Shown: positions 41,331 to 49,896 of the stretch, piece by piece | How positions within the stretch are numbered: position 1 is the first letter of the stretch | Layout of the letters: the number at the start of each line of letters is the position of its first letter | Assembly (NCBI GenBank): GCA_964500205.1 | Contig: CAZCNS010000002.1 | Span: forward strand, 248,001 to 312,000 | DNA from: UBA10329 sp964500205 | GTDB taxonomy: Bacteria > Bacteroidota > Bacteroidia > UBA10329 | DNA length: 64,000 bases | Direction of reading: 5' to 3' | The notes under the pieces: generated by a model | What the model was told of the DNA's origin: nothing | The model's database searches: none | The model's input: only the letters and a program-made list of their open reading frames with translations | Made by a program: the position numbers and the translations under genes

Positions 41331-42365
41331 ATGTTCGAGAACTCAGGACGCACAGAACTCAACGAACTCGGGGAGTTCGGACTCATAGACCACATCGCGA
41401 AGCACGTCAAACTGCAAAATGCCTCCTCACTGGCAGGCATAGGCGATGATGCCGCGGTCATTTCCACAGATGGCAAACGCCTGCTGGTGAGCACCGATAT
41501 GCTGGTAGAGGGCATCCATTTCGACCTCAGCTATGTGCCGCTGAAACATCTGGGTTACAAGTCCATCGTGGTAAACCTGAGCGACATCTGCGCTATGAAC
41601 GCCACCCCTTCGCAGGTTACGGTGAGCATAGCGTTGAGCAATCGTTTCCCATTGGAGGCCATCGAGGAGCTTTACAGCGGCATGTTGTTGGCCTGTGAGA
41701 AGTACAAGGTGGACCTGGTGGGCGGTGATACGACCACTTCACCCTCTGGCCTCATGATCAGTGTGACAGCCATCGGTTTTGCTGAGGAACAGGACGTGGT
41801 GTTGCGAAGCACCGCCAAGCCTACAGACCTGATATGCGTGTCGGGAGACCTCGGTGCGGCCTACCTGGGTCTGCAGATCCTGGAGCGTGAGAAACGCATT
41901 TTCAAGGAGAACCCGAACATACAGCCCGACCTCTCGGGCCACGACTACATCATCGAGCGTCAGCTGAAGCCCGAGGCACGCACCGACATCACGGACATGC
42001 TGCAGATCGAGGGTGTGACCCCCACCGCGATGATTGACATCTCGGACGGGTTGAGTTCGGAGCTGTTACACATCTGCACCCGCAGCAAGGTAGGATGCAG
42101 GGTTTATACGGAACGGATCCCGATCGACTCGGCCACAGGTATCGCGGCCGAGGGGCTGAACCTCGATGTGCTCACCTGCGCCCTGAACGGTGGCGAGGAC
42201 TACGAACTGCTTTTCACAGTGGACATCAAGGACCATGACCGCATCAGGGACAACCCCGCCATGCACATCATTGGTCACGTGACAGCAGCGGCAGAAGGGA
42301 TGAACCTCGTCTCTGGCGATCAGCTCATCCCGCTGAAGGCGCAGGGCTGGAAACATCCACTCTGA
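41331..42365 (+). CDS. thiL: thiamine-monophosphate kinase
   Basis: ThiL phosphorylates thiamine monophosphate to the active diphosphate. The 344-residue product has NELGEFGLIDHI, the Asp-rich metal site GIGDDAAVI, LVSTDMLVEGIHFDL, VNLSDICAMNATP, KVDLVGGDTTTSP and the C-terminal MIDISDGLSSELLHI, all of the PurM/ThiL fold. It stands alone, without other thi genes, after the membrane protein gene. Confidence 0.95.
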   Translation: MFENSGRTELNELGEFGLIDHIAKHVKLQNASSLAGIGDDAAVISTDGKRLLVSTDMLVEGIHFDLSYVPLKHLGYKSIVVNLSDICAMNATPSQVTVSIALSNRFPLEAIEELYSGMLLACEKYKVDLVGGDTTTSPSGLMISVTAIGFAEEQDVVLRSTAKPTDLICVSGDLGAAYLGLQILEREKRIFKENPNIQPDLSGHDYIIERQLKPEARTDITDMLQIEGVTPTAMIDISDGLSSELLHICTRSKVGCRVYTERIPIDSATGIAAEGLNLDVLTCALNGGEDYELLFTVDIKDHDRIRDNPAMHIIGHVTAAAEGMNLVSGDQLIPLKAQGWKHPL

Positions 42366-42425
42366 ACACTTGACGAACGGCAATTTCAGCTGCCACCCCG
42401 CGTTCGTACCTTCACATCCAAAGCT

Positions 42426-43085
42426 ATGAACATGAGAACCCCGATCATCCTCATCTTGCTCTGCCTGCCCTTCATCACAATAGCACAGAGCAAGGTCCGC
42501 TTCTCTAACATCACGGAGTTCAGCGCGGCATTCCAGGTATCGAAGACCAAGCGCACGGTGAGCTACACGGCCGTGGACGGGTCGCAAAACAGTGTTGACA
42601 GCGAACAGGAAAACTACAAGATACCTGCACCGAGGCTGATGACAGCATTAGGCATCATGGTCTGGGATCTTGTGTTCATAGGTGCGGGAGCGGGCTACCA
42701 GTTTCAGTTCAGCGAGAAAAATGATGGCAATTATGTGCCATATCAACAGCATGTGATGGGATTCGGCCAAGCAAGGCTGCATTTTTCAAAAGGAACATTC
42801 AGACCGTTCGCTGACCTGAGGGGAGGTTATAACTTCACCATGAATGAGAAGCGAACAAATTTCTTGTCAGAGGATTTTTTCCGTTGGGACGGAGTATTCA
42901 TAGAACCTGCCATCGGCTTGGGCTTTAATCTTGGCAAGCTGGCAATATTCAATGTGAGCCTTGCATACCAGTTCCTGCGAACAGATCAGCGTGATGCCGT
43001 GAATTTTCCGATGCTCTGGACAGATGCCACTACGCGCGACCGCCAGCACAGGCTGTTGTTGAATCTTGGGTTCACTTTCAAGTGA
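42426..43085 (+). CDS. outer membrane beta-barrel protein, unknown function
   Basis: The 219-residue product has a signal peptide (MRTPIILILLCLPFITIAQ, starting at 42426 or 42432) and amphipathic strands typical of a small 8- to 10-strand OmpX/OmpW-like barrel: LVFIGAGAGYQFQF, YQQHVMGFGQARLHF, FRPFADLRGGYNF and FIEPAIGLGFNLG, ending with the C-terminal strand HRLLLNLGFTFK. It is probably an outer-membrane protein. It is 60 bp downstream of thiL and converges on the exporter operon with 3 bp between stops. Confidence 0.78.
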   Translation: MNMRTPIILILLCLPFITIAQSKVRFSNITEFSAAFQVSKTKRTVSYTAVDGSQNSVDSEQENYKIPAPRLMTALGIMVWDLVFIGAGAGYQFQFSEKNDGNYVPYQQHVMGFGQARLHFSKGTFRPFADLRGGYNFTMNEKRTNFLSEDFFRWDGVFIEPAIGLGFNLGKLAIFNVSLAYQFLRTDQRDAVNFPMLWTDATTRDRQHRLLLNLGFTFK

Positions 43086-43088
43086 CCA

Positions 43089-44498
43089 TCAATCCACGCC
43101 CAGCTCACCGAAGGCGTGGCGGGTCTTGAGATCGGCCGCGCGGTTCTTGGTCAGCAGCTCGAGATACTTGACCTGAGCAGAGATATAGCTGTTCTGTCGT
43201 GAGTTCACCATGAAAATGGAACTCTCTCCCGCCTCGAACATCCGCTGCTCGGCATCGAGCAGGGAGCTGTAATCGCGCACGGTGCGCCCGAAAAGATTCG
43301 ATTGCTCAAGCGTGGTGGCCCATGTGTTGATAGCGGCACGGGCCTTGAAATCCAACACGGCAGTTTTTCCTGAAAGTCCGAATTGCGCATCCCGCAGGGC
43401 GAGCTTCGCCATACGGAGTTGTCCACGCTCTTTGCGCAGCAGCAAAGGCATCGCAAAATCAAGTCCCCACTTGTAGTCGCGGATGGTGTAATCTGCCAGT
43501 GGATTCTGATCGACAGGCTCATTGAGCGCATTGTATTTCAAATTGACCATGGGCTTGAGCAGGTCGGCACGGAACCTCCGCTCGATATTGAGTTGGTCAA
43601 TCTTAAAGCGCGCCAATCGCAACTCAGGATGCGAACCCACAAGGGTGTCAAGTAGGGAGAGCATGCGCTGGTCAACGGGCATGCCCCCGTCTGCGGTCAT
43701 GTCCACAGGCACTGCGTCAGGCGCTGGCTCAAGAGCAGTGACGCCATCCTCCCAGAGGTAGATTCCAAGTAGCACCTTGGCATTGACGAGGTCGAGTTCG
43801 GCCTGTTGACGCATCAGGTCAATGGTCTGTAGGAAGATGGACGCCTCCAGCGTGTCCACAAAAGGGCGGTCGCCCAGCTCGGCCAGTCTTCTCACCATGT
43901 TCAGCCTTTGACGGGCATTCTCCATGGCGTCCACATAGACCTGACGCACTGCATAGGCCCTTGCCCATTCCCAATAGGCAGAACCGGCCTCGAGCATCAG
44001 GTCATTTATCATGAGCTGCCGGTCCGCCTCGGTCATCTGCTCATATATCTGAGCCTTGCGCAGCTCGACCCTCCGTTTGTCAATGAGCAGTCCCTGTCCT
44101 ACAGGCAACGAAAGCCCTGCACTCCAAAGACCGGCACCGGGTGTGTTGAATTCCGGATTGAGATAGACCCCACGATTCTGCTCATAGCCCGCATTCATCT
44201 CAATGCCGAACCACGTGGGTGCCTTGACCCCCGCATCGACCATGCTGTAATACTCCGTGCCGTTGAACTGCTTCTGCCCAACAGCTGTATACAGCTTGGG
44301 GTCGAAATTGCCTCTTGCCGCCTGCACAGCTGCACGACCGAAGAGCGGCTGCAGGTCTGCCTGATAGGCCACAGGATGATGCCTCCGCACCCGCTCCATG
44401 AACTGACCGAAAGTGAGCGGTTCGGTCGCCTCCTGCCCAATTACCATAGAGATGTTGAGCAACAGACAAAGCAGCGTCAAGGACCGGTGCCAGCTCAT
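43089..44498 (-). CDS. TolC-family outer membrane protein of the ABC exporter
   Basis: The 469-residue product has a signal peptide (LTLLCLLLNISMVIG) and a TolC/OEP body: TFGQFMERVRRHHPVAYQAD, DPKLYTAVGQKQFNGTEY, helical hairpins around residues 150-240 and 320-420, and a C-terminal helix. Its ATG overlaps the HlyD-type stop (ATGA), so the two are translationally coupled. It should provide the outer-membrane channel for the upstream ABC/HlyD pair. The strand order differs enough from the other TolC (28748) that they are not recent duplicates. Confidence 0.88.
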   Translation of the reverse strand: MSWHRSLTLLCLLLNISMVIGQEATEPLTFGQFMERVRRHHPVAYQADLQPLFGRAAVQAARGNFDPKLYTAVGQKQFNGTEYYSMVDAGVKAPTWFGIEMNAGYEQNRGVYLNPEFNTPGAGLWSAGLSLPVGQGLLIDKRRVELRKAQIYEQMTEADRQLMINDLMLEAGSAYWEWARAYAVRQVYVDAMENARQRLNMVRRLAELGDRPFVDTLEASIFLQTIDLMRQQAELDLVNAKVLLGIYLWEDGVTALEPAPDAVPVDMTADGGMPVDQRMLSLLDTLVGSHPELRLARFKIDQLNIERRFRADLLKPMVNLKYNALNEPVDQNPLADYTIRDYKWGLDFAMPLLLRKERGQLRMAKLALRDAQFGLSGKTAVLDFKARAAINTWATTLEQSNLFGRTVRDYSSLLDAEQRMFEAGESSIFMVNSRQNSYISAQVKYLELLTKNRAADLKTRHAFGELGVD

Positions 44499-45871
44499 TT
44501 GACCTTGTCGCGTTTCGCTTTCTTGGCCTCGTTCATGGGCACTACGCCCTCACCGACATAGTAGTCTGGCGGGAAGCCGTTAACCTGACGCCACAGCTCA
44601 TACCAGATGGGTACATCCTTGAGCAGCACCATGCTGATGGCCCCGGAGCCTACGAGAAGCGCATCGGGCCAAGGATAGTCGTCCGTGTCTGGTATGACCA
44701 GCACACGGTAGCGGCCGTTCGGACTGATGAACTTGTCGATGGCATAGACCTTGCCACCGTAGGTGCCGTGGCTCGTATTGGGCCAGCCGGAAAAGACGAT
44801 GGCGGGCCATCCATCGAACTGTATGCGCACGGGTTGGTGCTTCTTGATCAACGGCAGGTCGAGAGGCCGTATGTACATTTCTACTGCCAGGTCAATATCA
44901 TAAGGCATGATACTCACTATCTCCTCGCCTTCCTTCACCGTTTCACCGATGCCCATATTTATCGCCTGAGTAATGAATCCGTCTTGCGGAGCAGTGAGAT
45001 AGTACATACCTCTCCTCATTGTATAGTTGACGAACTGATTCTGCATCTTGGTGACAGTGGCCTCTCCATCATACATCTGAGACATGGCCGATGCCTTCTC
45101 CGATTCAGCCTTGGCAATGTCCTCGCGGAATTTTGCCTGTACCGAGTTGAGTTCCACCTTAGCATTGATCTCCTCATTCAGGCTTGTGAGCAGTTTGTTC
45201 TCGGCCGAGATAAGGTTGGCCTGCGCCCGTTGCATCGTATTCTCGCGGTTCTCCCGGTCGGTCTGCGACTTGAGTCCCTCCTTTTCCAGCTGCACCATCC
45301 GCTCCAACTGCTCACTGGTGATACGGTAGTTTATCCTGGCCGCTTCGAGGTCTATGCTATCGCTCTGCACCTTTAATCTTGCCTGAAGCACCTTGTTGCG
45401 CGTCTGCTCCATCTTCAGGTCCATGTTTCTGAGCAACGCATCGATACGTGCGTCTGTGGCCCTGACCTTCTCCATGTATGCAAGAACAGTTTGCTCCTTG
45501 GCAGCTATCTGCTCGCTGGTACGCGACAAGAGCTGAGGGTCAAAATATTCGTCCTTGACCTCTGAGAGGAAGATGATCGTGTCGCCTTTCTTCACGAAAT
45601 CACCTTCCTGAACGTACCATTTCTCAATGCGTCCACCAATAATGGATTGAATGGTCTGAGGGCGTTGTTCAGGCCGTAAGGCCGTAAGGTTGCCGTCTGC
45701 ACGTATGTTCTGAGTCCAAGGCAGGAACAGGATGATGAATCCGAGCAGCAACAGCATCAGCGAAGTACGGATAACCAAAACCCCTGTCTCCTTGTCCTCT
45801 ACGCGCATCAGCGCCTTGTAGCGCTTAGCGTCCACGCGGCTGGCAATGTTGTATTGGGAAATGTTCAGCAT
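44495..45871 (-). CDS. HlyD-family membrane fusion protein
   Basis: The 458-residue product has a cytosolic N-terminus, one transmembrane helix (TSLMLLLLGFIILFLPW, near residues 36-53), a lipoyl half IGGRIEKWYVQEGDFVKKGD, a long coiled coil of about 170 residues (AKEQTVLAYMEKVRATDARI onwards), the second lipoyl half LTAPQDGFITQAINMGIGE and a beta-barrel with PVRIQFDGWPAIVFSGWP. This is the type-I secretion adaptor plan, with a longer coiled coil than RND adaptors. It lies 6 bp downstream of the ABC gene. Confidence 0.92.
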   Translation of the reverse strand: MLNISQYNIASRVDAKRYKALMRVEDKETGVLVIRTSLMLLLLGFIILFLPWTQNIRADGNLTALRPEQRPQTIQSIIGGRIEKWYVQEGDFVKKGDTIIFLSEVKDEYFDPQLLSRTSEQIAAKEQTVLAYMEKVRATDARIDALLRNMDLKMEQTRNKVLQARLKVQSDSIDLEAARINYRITSEQLERMVQLEKEGLKSQTDRENRENTMQRAQANLISAENKLLTSLNEEINAKVELNSVQAKFREDIAKAESEKASAMSQMYDGEATVTKMQNQFVNYTMRRGMYYLTAPQDGFITQAINMGIGETVKEGEEIVSIMPYDIDLAVEMYIRPLDLPLIKKHQPVRIQFDGWPAIVFSGWPNTSHGTYGGKVYAIDKFISPNGRYRVLVIPDTDDYPWPDALLVGSGAISMVLLKDVPIWYELWRQVNGFPPDYYVGEGVVPMNEAKKAKRDKVK

Positions 45872-45877
45872 GGGCGG

Positions 45878-47587
45878 TCAGATGAACAGGTCCTTCATTT
45901 CATCAAATGATCCCTCTCGGATGATCCTGCCATCCTCCATCAAGATGATGCGGTCAGCGAGTCTCGCGAAGTAGGGGTCGCTGCTAATGGCAACAAGTGT
46001 CCAGCCATTTTCCTTGGACATGAGGAAATCTGACACACCCCGCTGCCTGTCCTCGCTCAGCACATCAAGCACATCCTCGAGCAACAGCAGCCTTGGCTTG
46101 TCCACAATACTTCTGGCCAGGAGCAACTTTTGGACGATACCGCGGGCCAACCTTCGGCCTTGGGTATCGAGTATGGTCTCGTAGCCTTGCGGCTGCGACC
46201 GGATGAATTCCTCCAGGCCAAGCTCCTTGACCGCCCACTGCACGCGCTCGAAAGTGGCTGCCTCGCGTCCCATGGTTATGTTGTCGAGTATGGTCCCCTC
46301 GAATAGCAGCTCCTCGCTCAGGCAGTCACCGATCACCGACCGGAGCGAGCTGAGTTCGAGATTACCTCTTGGAAAATCATTGTAGGCCACCGTACCCTGC
46401 TGCACGTCATACAATCCTGCCAATAGCTGAAGCAGCGTGGTCTTCCCGCTGCCTGTACGCCCAACTACTACCACCTTCTCTCCATGTTTCAGATGCAGAG
46501 ATACCCTGTCGATTGTCGGTTTCTTGAAATCAGGATAGTAGAATGTCACGTCATGCAGGTCTACCCTGAGTCCTGTTCCATCGCAATGGTCACAGAGGTC
46601 GATACCACTGTCCTGTTCCAGCTCAAGATCGGTAACCTGCCCGATCTTCTCCAATGCAGTGAGCACATCATAAATACTTTCAAGGCTTTCAATCAGCTTC
46701 TCTACCGCTGCCATTATGAGAAGGATGATGATCTCAGCGGCTATGAACTGGCCGATATTCATCTGCTGCTCAATGACCAGAAAACCACCAATGGCCAAAA
46801 GCCCAAGAGCAACCATGACCTTGAAGACCACCATGAGCGAATACTGCTGCACCAGAACGCGGAAATGAGCCTCGCGATAGGTCAGGTAATCGCCAACATG
46901 GTGATCGATACGATGAAGCGGTAGTCTGGTCTTTCCCGCAAGCCTGAAGGTCACCCCTGTCCTCGCGAGTTCCTCAAGCCAGTGCGCCACCTTGTACTTA
47001 TGCTTCGATTCCATCAGGCTGGTGCGCAGACCACGATCGAACGTGAACTTGAATATCACCGCTATCAAGAACACAAGAATGACACTGAAAATGATGAAGA
47101 ACGGGTGGTAAAGTGAAAGCAAGATCAACCCGAAAATGACCATCAGCGAAGCCGTGGAGAAATCCAGGAGCAACTTCGAAAGCCCCTTCTGCACCGTGAG
47201 CACATCAAAGAAGCGGTTCATCAGCTCGGGAGCATAGTGCCTGTAGAGCAGCTCCATCTTGACCCGCGGGATACGGTAAACGAATTCGAAAGCAGCACGG
47301 GCGAACACTTTCTGTTGAAGATCCTCTGTGATACGCATCTGGAACACGCGTATCACACCCATCAACAGGACACCCAGCACCACGAAAAACACAAGCACCA
47401 TCCAAGCAGTGCTCACCTGTCCGCCTTGAATCAAGTTGACTATACCCTGAATGCCCAGCGGAAGTGAAAGGTTGACAAGCCCGCTAAGGACAGCGAACAG
47501 ATAGATGTTCCGAACCTCACGGACATCAGGGGTGAGAAGCCCCCAAAGTCGTTCAATTGGTGTGAGTTGATTGTCGGTAGCGGGCAT
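45878..47587 (-). CDS. ABC transporter, fused permease-ATPase with degenerate nucleotide-binding motifs
   Basis: The 569-residue protein has a six-helix ABC exporter domain (to about residue 330) and a C-terminal ATPase domain. Walker A is intact (GRTGSGKTT, 376-384). The other motifs are not canonical: the Q-loop Gln is Ser (CLSEELLF, near 424), the signature LSGGQ reads L-A-R-G-I (480-484), Walker B LLLLDE reads L-L-L-L-E-D (500-505), and the H-loop His is Ser (VAISSDP, near 535). It forms an operon with HlyD and TolC genes, as in type-I secretion. No peptidase C39 domain precedes the permease. The start MPATDNQL follows a TACTTTTG promoter; the longer frame to 47635 crosses it. Confidence 0.88.
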   Translation of the reverse strand: MPATDNQLTPIERLWGLLTPDVREVRNIYLFAVLSGLVNLSLPLGIQGIVNLIQGGQVSTAWMVLVFFVVLGVLLMGVIRVFQMRITEDLQQKVFARAAFEFVYRIPRVKMELLYRHYAPELMNRFFDVLTVQKGLSKLLLDFSTASLMVIFGLILLSLYHPFFIIFSVILVFLIAVIFKFTFDRGLRTSLMESKHKYKVAHWLEELARTGVTFRLAGKTRLPLHRIDHHVGDYLTYREAHFRVLVQQYSLMVVFKVMVALGLLAIGGFLVIEQQMNIGQFIAAEIIILLIMAAVEKLIESLESIYDVLTALEKIGQVTDLELEQDSGIDLCDHCDGTGLRVDLHDVTFYYPDFKKPTIDRVSLHLKHGEKVVVVGRTGSGKTTLLQLLAGLYDVQQGTVAYNDFPRGNLELSSLRSVIGDCLSEELLFEGTILDNITMGREAATFERVQWAVKELGLEEFIRSQPQGYETILDTQGRRLARGIVQKLLLARSIVDKPRLLLLEDVLDVLSEDRQRGVSDFLMSKENGWTLVAISSDPYFARLADRIILMEDGRIIREGSFDEMKDLFI

Positions 47588-47605
47588 CTTTCTTTTTCGG
47601 GGCTG

Positions 47606-47613
47606 CAAAAGTA
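47606..47613 (-). promoter_or_regulatory. -7 element of the ABC/HlyD/TolC operon
   Basis: On the minus strand this reads TACTTTTG, an exact TAnnTTTG match, 18 bases before the ABC start at 47587. TTTG at 47631-47628 is 14 bases further upstream, a slightly short spacing for -33. Confidence 0.5.
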
Positions 47614-47678
47614 TCCGCATAACTCGGCAAAGCACTTCTAATCTCAGACACCGCCTGAGAACTAATGCCTTTCTAAAG

Positions 47679-49139
47679 TCACTGCGCTACTTGGAACAAC
47701 CGTAGGAGTCCATTGGTTCTCAAGAGGTAGGTTCCATTGGCCAGCTTGTTGATCTTCATCGCTCCCTGCCCATTTTCAAAATCGACCTGGGTGCTCAAGA
47801 TGAGCCTGCCTGAGAGATCAAGGATCTCCACTGTTTCATTTCCGGAAAACAAACGAGGCAATTGAACGTAAAGTATCCCCGATGCCGGATTTGGCCACAG
47901 AAGCCCATTACCACCCTCCACTTCAGCAATGCCGATAGGCTGAGAGACGGTCACCTCGAGCACCTGAGCATTGCCCGCCACGTCAATGCTGCTGACCTCG
48001 GTGACTGTCACAGTCCAAGTTCCAGGCTGCTCCCAGAGCACGTCAATGGAACTGCCGTTGTCTGCGATGACGGTGCCACCTGCAACCTCCCAGCAGAAAT
48101 CGGAATCGGGCCAGCCTGTGACAGAATAAGTGCGCACCTCGCTCAGCGGCACGTCATCATCCCCGCTGATGACCGAGGTCTGCGGGCGCATTATTTCATA
48201 GAGAAACGGGGGTGAGTAGGTGAAGACGGTGTCGAGCCACTCTGGTTCAGTGAGCCAAGGCTCGTGTCCTACGCCCTCCCAGCTATGCAGCTCGTTGAGC
48301 ACACCCAGATTGGACAGCCGCTGATGGATGCGTGCACTGCCCTGCACCACCGGGAAGATGGGATAGGAGAATGGGCTGCCACTGCCATAAGGCACGATCA
48401 GGTCCGAGGTGCCGTGAAAAGAAATCACCGGAACGTTGTCAAAATCATTGGCATTGATGAACGTGGTATCGAGAATGGCACCCCAGTGATTGATGATGCC
48501 GCGCGGTCTCAGCTCACGGTTATCGAGATAACTATTGCCCGAGCAATCAGCACAGCCCATGTCGGAGGGTTCGAGCAGGATGCCGTAGGTCGATTGCGGT
48601 CGGTCGCTGTCTTCCATGAACGTGCTGTGCAGACCAGAGAAACAGCCTGCGCTGCTGCCTGTAAGGAAAATGCTTGTGGTGTCGATGCCATAGCCCTCGC
48701 TGAACTGCCCAAGAAAGCGCATGGCCGCCCTCACGTCCTGCACCCCGCGATAGACGGCCCGCTCGGCACTGCCGCTGCTGGTGGTGTTGAACCCGATGCG
48801 GTAGTCGATGGCCGCCACCACGTAGCCCATGCGCGCCCAACGCTCGCAGTACTCTGGGATGGGCGGCTGACTGCGCAACCCGATCAGGAACCCGCCCCCG
48901 AACGCATAGATGATGACAGGCCGCTTCTCCAGCTCATCGCCAGCGGGCATGTAGAGGTCCAGCCTTAGGTCCTGTGAGCCGATGATCCCGTAGGGGTCGG
49001 CCTGCCCGAAACTGATTCCTGTGTTGACGATAACCTCATCGAACACCTCTTCGAGGTAGCGAACCGGGGTGCAGTTCTGTCCGACCGCATGCGAGCCGAA
49101 CAGGACGAAAAGCACGAGTAGCATCCTTCTCATGGGCAA
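47679..49139 (-). CDS. secreted alpha/beta hydrolase (carboxylesterase-like) with T9SS type-A sorting domain
   Basis: The 486-residue product has a signal peptide (RRMLLVLFVLFGSHAVG) and an alpha/beta-hydrolase domain: the oxyanion strand IIYAFGGGFLIG (F-G-G-G in place of the usual H-G-G-G), the nucleophile elbow TGSSAGCFSGL with Ser163, the acid region SFHGTSDLIVPYG and the probable His in GVGHEPWL. A PKD-like segment follows (WEVAGGTVIADNGSSIDVLW), then a type-A sorting domain (LLWPNPASGILYVQL, ILDLSGRLILST, LANGTYLLRTNG). It is an exported esterase or peptidase of unknown substrate. Confidence 0.88.
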   Translation of the reverse strand: MPMRRMLLVLFVLFGSHAVGQNCTPVRYLEEVFDEVIVNTGISFGQADPYGIIGSQDLRLDLYMPAGDELEKRPVIIYAFGGGFLIGLRSQPPIPEYCERWARMGYVVAAIDYRIGFNTTSSGSAERAVYRGVQDVRAAMRFLGQFSEGYGIDTTSIFLTGSSAGCFSGLHSTFMEDSDRPQSTYGILLEPSDMGCADCSGNSYLDNRELRPRGIINHWGAILDTTFINANDFDNVPVISFHGTSDLIVPYGSGSPFSYPIFPVVQGSARIHQRLSNLGVLNELHSWEGVGHEPWLTEPEWLDTVFTYSPPFLYEIMRPQTSVISGDDDVPLSEVRTYSVTGWPDSDFCWEVAGGTVIADNGSSIDVLWEQPGTWTVTVTEVSSIDVAGNAQVLEVTVSQPIGIAEVEGGNGLLWPNPASGILYVQLPRLFSGNETVEILDLSGRLILSTQVDFENGQGAMKINKLANGTYLLRTNGLLRLFQVAQ

Positions 49140-49150
49140 AGTTGTTTGCT

Positions 49151-49158
49151 CAAAAGTA
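49151..49158 (-). promoter_or_regulatory. -7 element TACTTTTG of the T9SS hydrolase
   Basis: This is an exact TAnnTTTG match on the minus strand, 11 bases before the hydrolase start at 49139. It lies just beyond the typA remnant, and an almost identical element precedes mntA next to the intact typA end. Confidence 0.55.
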
Positions 49159-49187
49159 GGCTGTAATGACCAATGAAGCTCAGGTCA

Positions 49188-49250
49188 TTACTTGCCCGAA
49201 CGCTTGCGTTCGTGCTCCTTCAGGTGGGTCTTGCGGAGGCGAATGCTTTT
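49188..49250 (-). pseudogene. remnant of a typA 3' end (20 codons and stop)
   Basis: Directly after the hepT stop codon, in the same frame, the sequence reads K then SIRLRKTHLKEHERKRSGK and a TAA stop. Intact typA ends SIRLRKIYLKEHERKRSGK, so 17 of 19 residues agree. Most DNA differences are synonymous (for example ATT/ATC, CTC/CTG, CGC/AGG, GGC/GGG). The remnant has no start of its own and marks the left border of the inserted mntA-hepT module. Confidence 0.85.
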
Positions 49251-49595
49251 TCAATCCGCACCATCGACCACTGTCTCCAACCATTCGCCCATCTCAGGCA
49301 GGTCATTGGTCACGATATTCCAGACGATACCGTTGTCAATGCCGAAGTGCTCGTGAACTACGCGGTTGCGCATCCCACGGATTCTTTTCCACGGAATCTC
49401 AGGATTCTGAAGGCGGAAATCCTCTGGGACCATGTTCCCTGCCTCACCGATGAGCTCTATGTTGCGAACCACCGCATCAATGGTCTTCCTGTCGGCCAGG
49501 AATGCATCGAAATCCATTCGGTCCACATAGGTCTCGATGAGACGGATGGACTCCAGCATGTCATTCAACAGCAACTGGAGGTGCCGCTCAGACAT
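49251..49595 (-). CDS. hepT: HepT-like (DUF86/HEPN) toxin with His in place of the modified Tyr
   Basis: The 114-residue product matches the HEPN-domain HepT toxins: SERHLQLLLNDMLESI, NIELIGEAGNMVPEDFR, PWKRIRGMRNRVVHEHFGID. The RNase motif R-x4-6-H-x-Y is present as Arg76, His81 and His83, so the tyrosine that MntA antitoxins AMPylate is a histidine. MSERHLQLL is preferred; this ATG overlaps the mntA stop by 8 bp. HepT is an RNA-cleaving toxin in the MntA-HepT type VII toxin-antitoxin family. The gene ends one codon before the typA remnant. Confidence 0.88.
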   Translation of the reverse strand: MSERHLQLLLNDMLESIRLIETYVDRMDFDAFLADRKTIDAVVRNIELIGEAGNMVPEDFRLQNPEIPWKRIRGMRNRVVHEHFGIDNGIVWNIVTNDLPEMGEWLETVVDGAD

Positions 49596-49875
49596 GGACG
49601 AGGTCTCTGGAAATGACCTCAAGATAGCCCTGCTTCACGCCCCGTTTGGACACCAGATCAACCTTCGTACCCAGCAGTTCCTCCAGTTCCTCTGCAAGGT
49701 CAACGAAATTGAGACCCATCGGGCCGTTGAACTCCACAAGGATGTCCACATCGCTGTCAGGCCCCTGAGACCCGCGGGCCGTGGAGCCGAACACGCCCAT
49801 CAACCCGATGGGATACCGCTGTGCAAGCAATGGCTTGGCGGTCTTAAGCTTGGAAAGCACCTCTTGCAGTCGCAT
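49588..49875 (-). CDS. mntA: MntA-like minimal nucleotidyltransferase (antitoxin)
   Basis: The 95-residue product carries the exact GSX10DXD motif of minimal nucleotidyltransferases: GSTARGSQGPDSDVD, with Gly30-Ser31 and Asp42/Asp44, followed by ILVEFNGPMGLNFVDLAEEL and the third metal region TKVDLVSKRG. In the MntA-HepT system it AMPylates HepT and neutralises it. It precedes hepT and overlaps it by 8 bp, the usual order. A TACTTTTG promoter lies just 5 bases before the ATG at 49875; a GTG 6 bases upstream falls inside that promoter. Confidence 0.9.
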   Translation of the reverse strand: MRLQEVLSKLKTAKPLLAQRYPIGLMGVFGSTARGSQGPDSDVDILVEFNGPMGLNFVDLAEELEELLGTKVDLVSKRGVKQGYLEVISRDLVHV

Positions 49876-49880
49876 GACCA

Positions 49881-49888
49881 CAAAAGTA
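49881..49888 (-). promoter_or_regulatory. -7 element TACTTTTG of mntA-hepT
   Basis: This is an exact TAnnTTTG match on the minus strand ending five bases before the mntA ATG, which would give a leaderless or nearly leaderless transcript. It lies 9 bases downstream of the intact typA stop codon. Confidence 0.6.
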
Positions 49889-49896
49889 ACGAAGGG

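Noticed and set aside
45878..47587. Calling the exporter ATPase a pseudogene
   Set aside because: The frame is complete, Walker A and all membrane helices are intact, and it is tightly packed with adaptor and channel genes, so a divergent but maintained protein is more likely.
49163..49191. GTAATGACC/GGTCATTAC inverted repeat as the terminator of hepT or typA
   Set aside because: The nine-base arms are clear, but there is no T run on either strand, so it was not listed as a terminator. It may simply reflect border sequence of the insertion.
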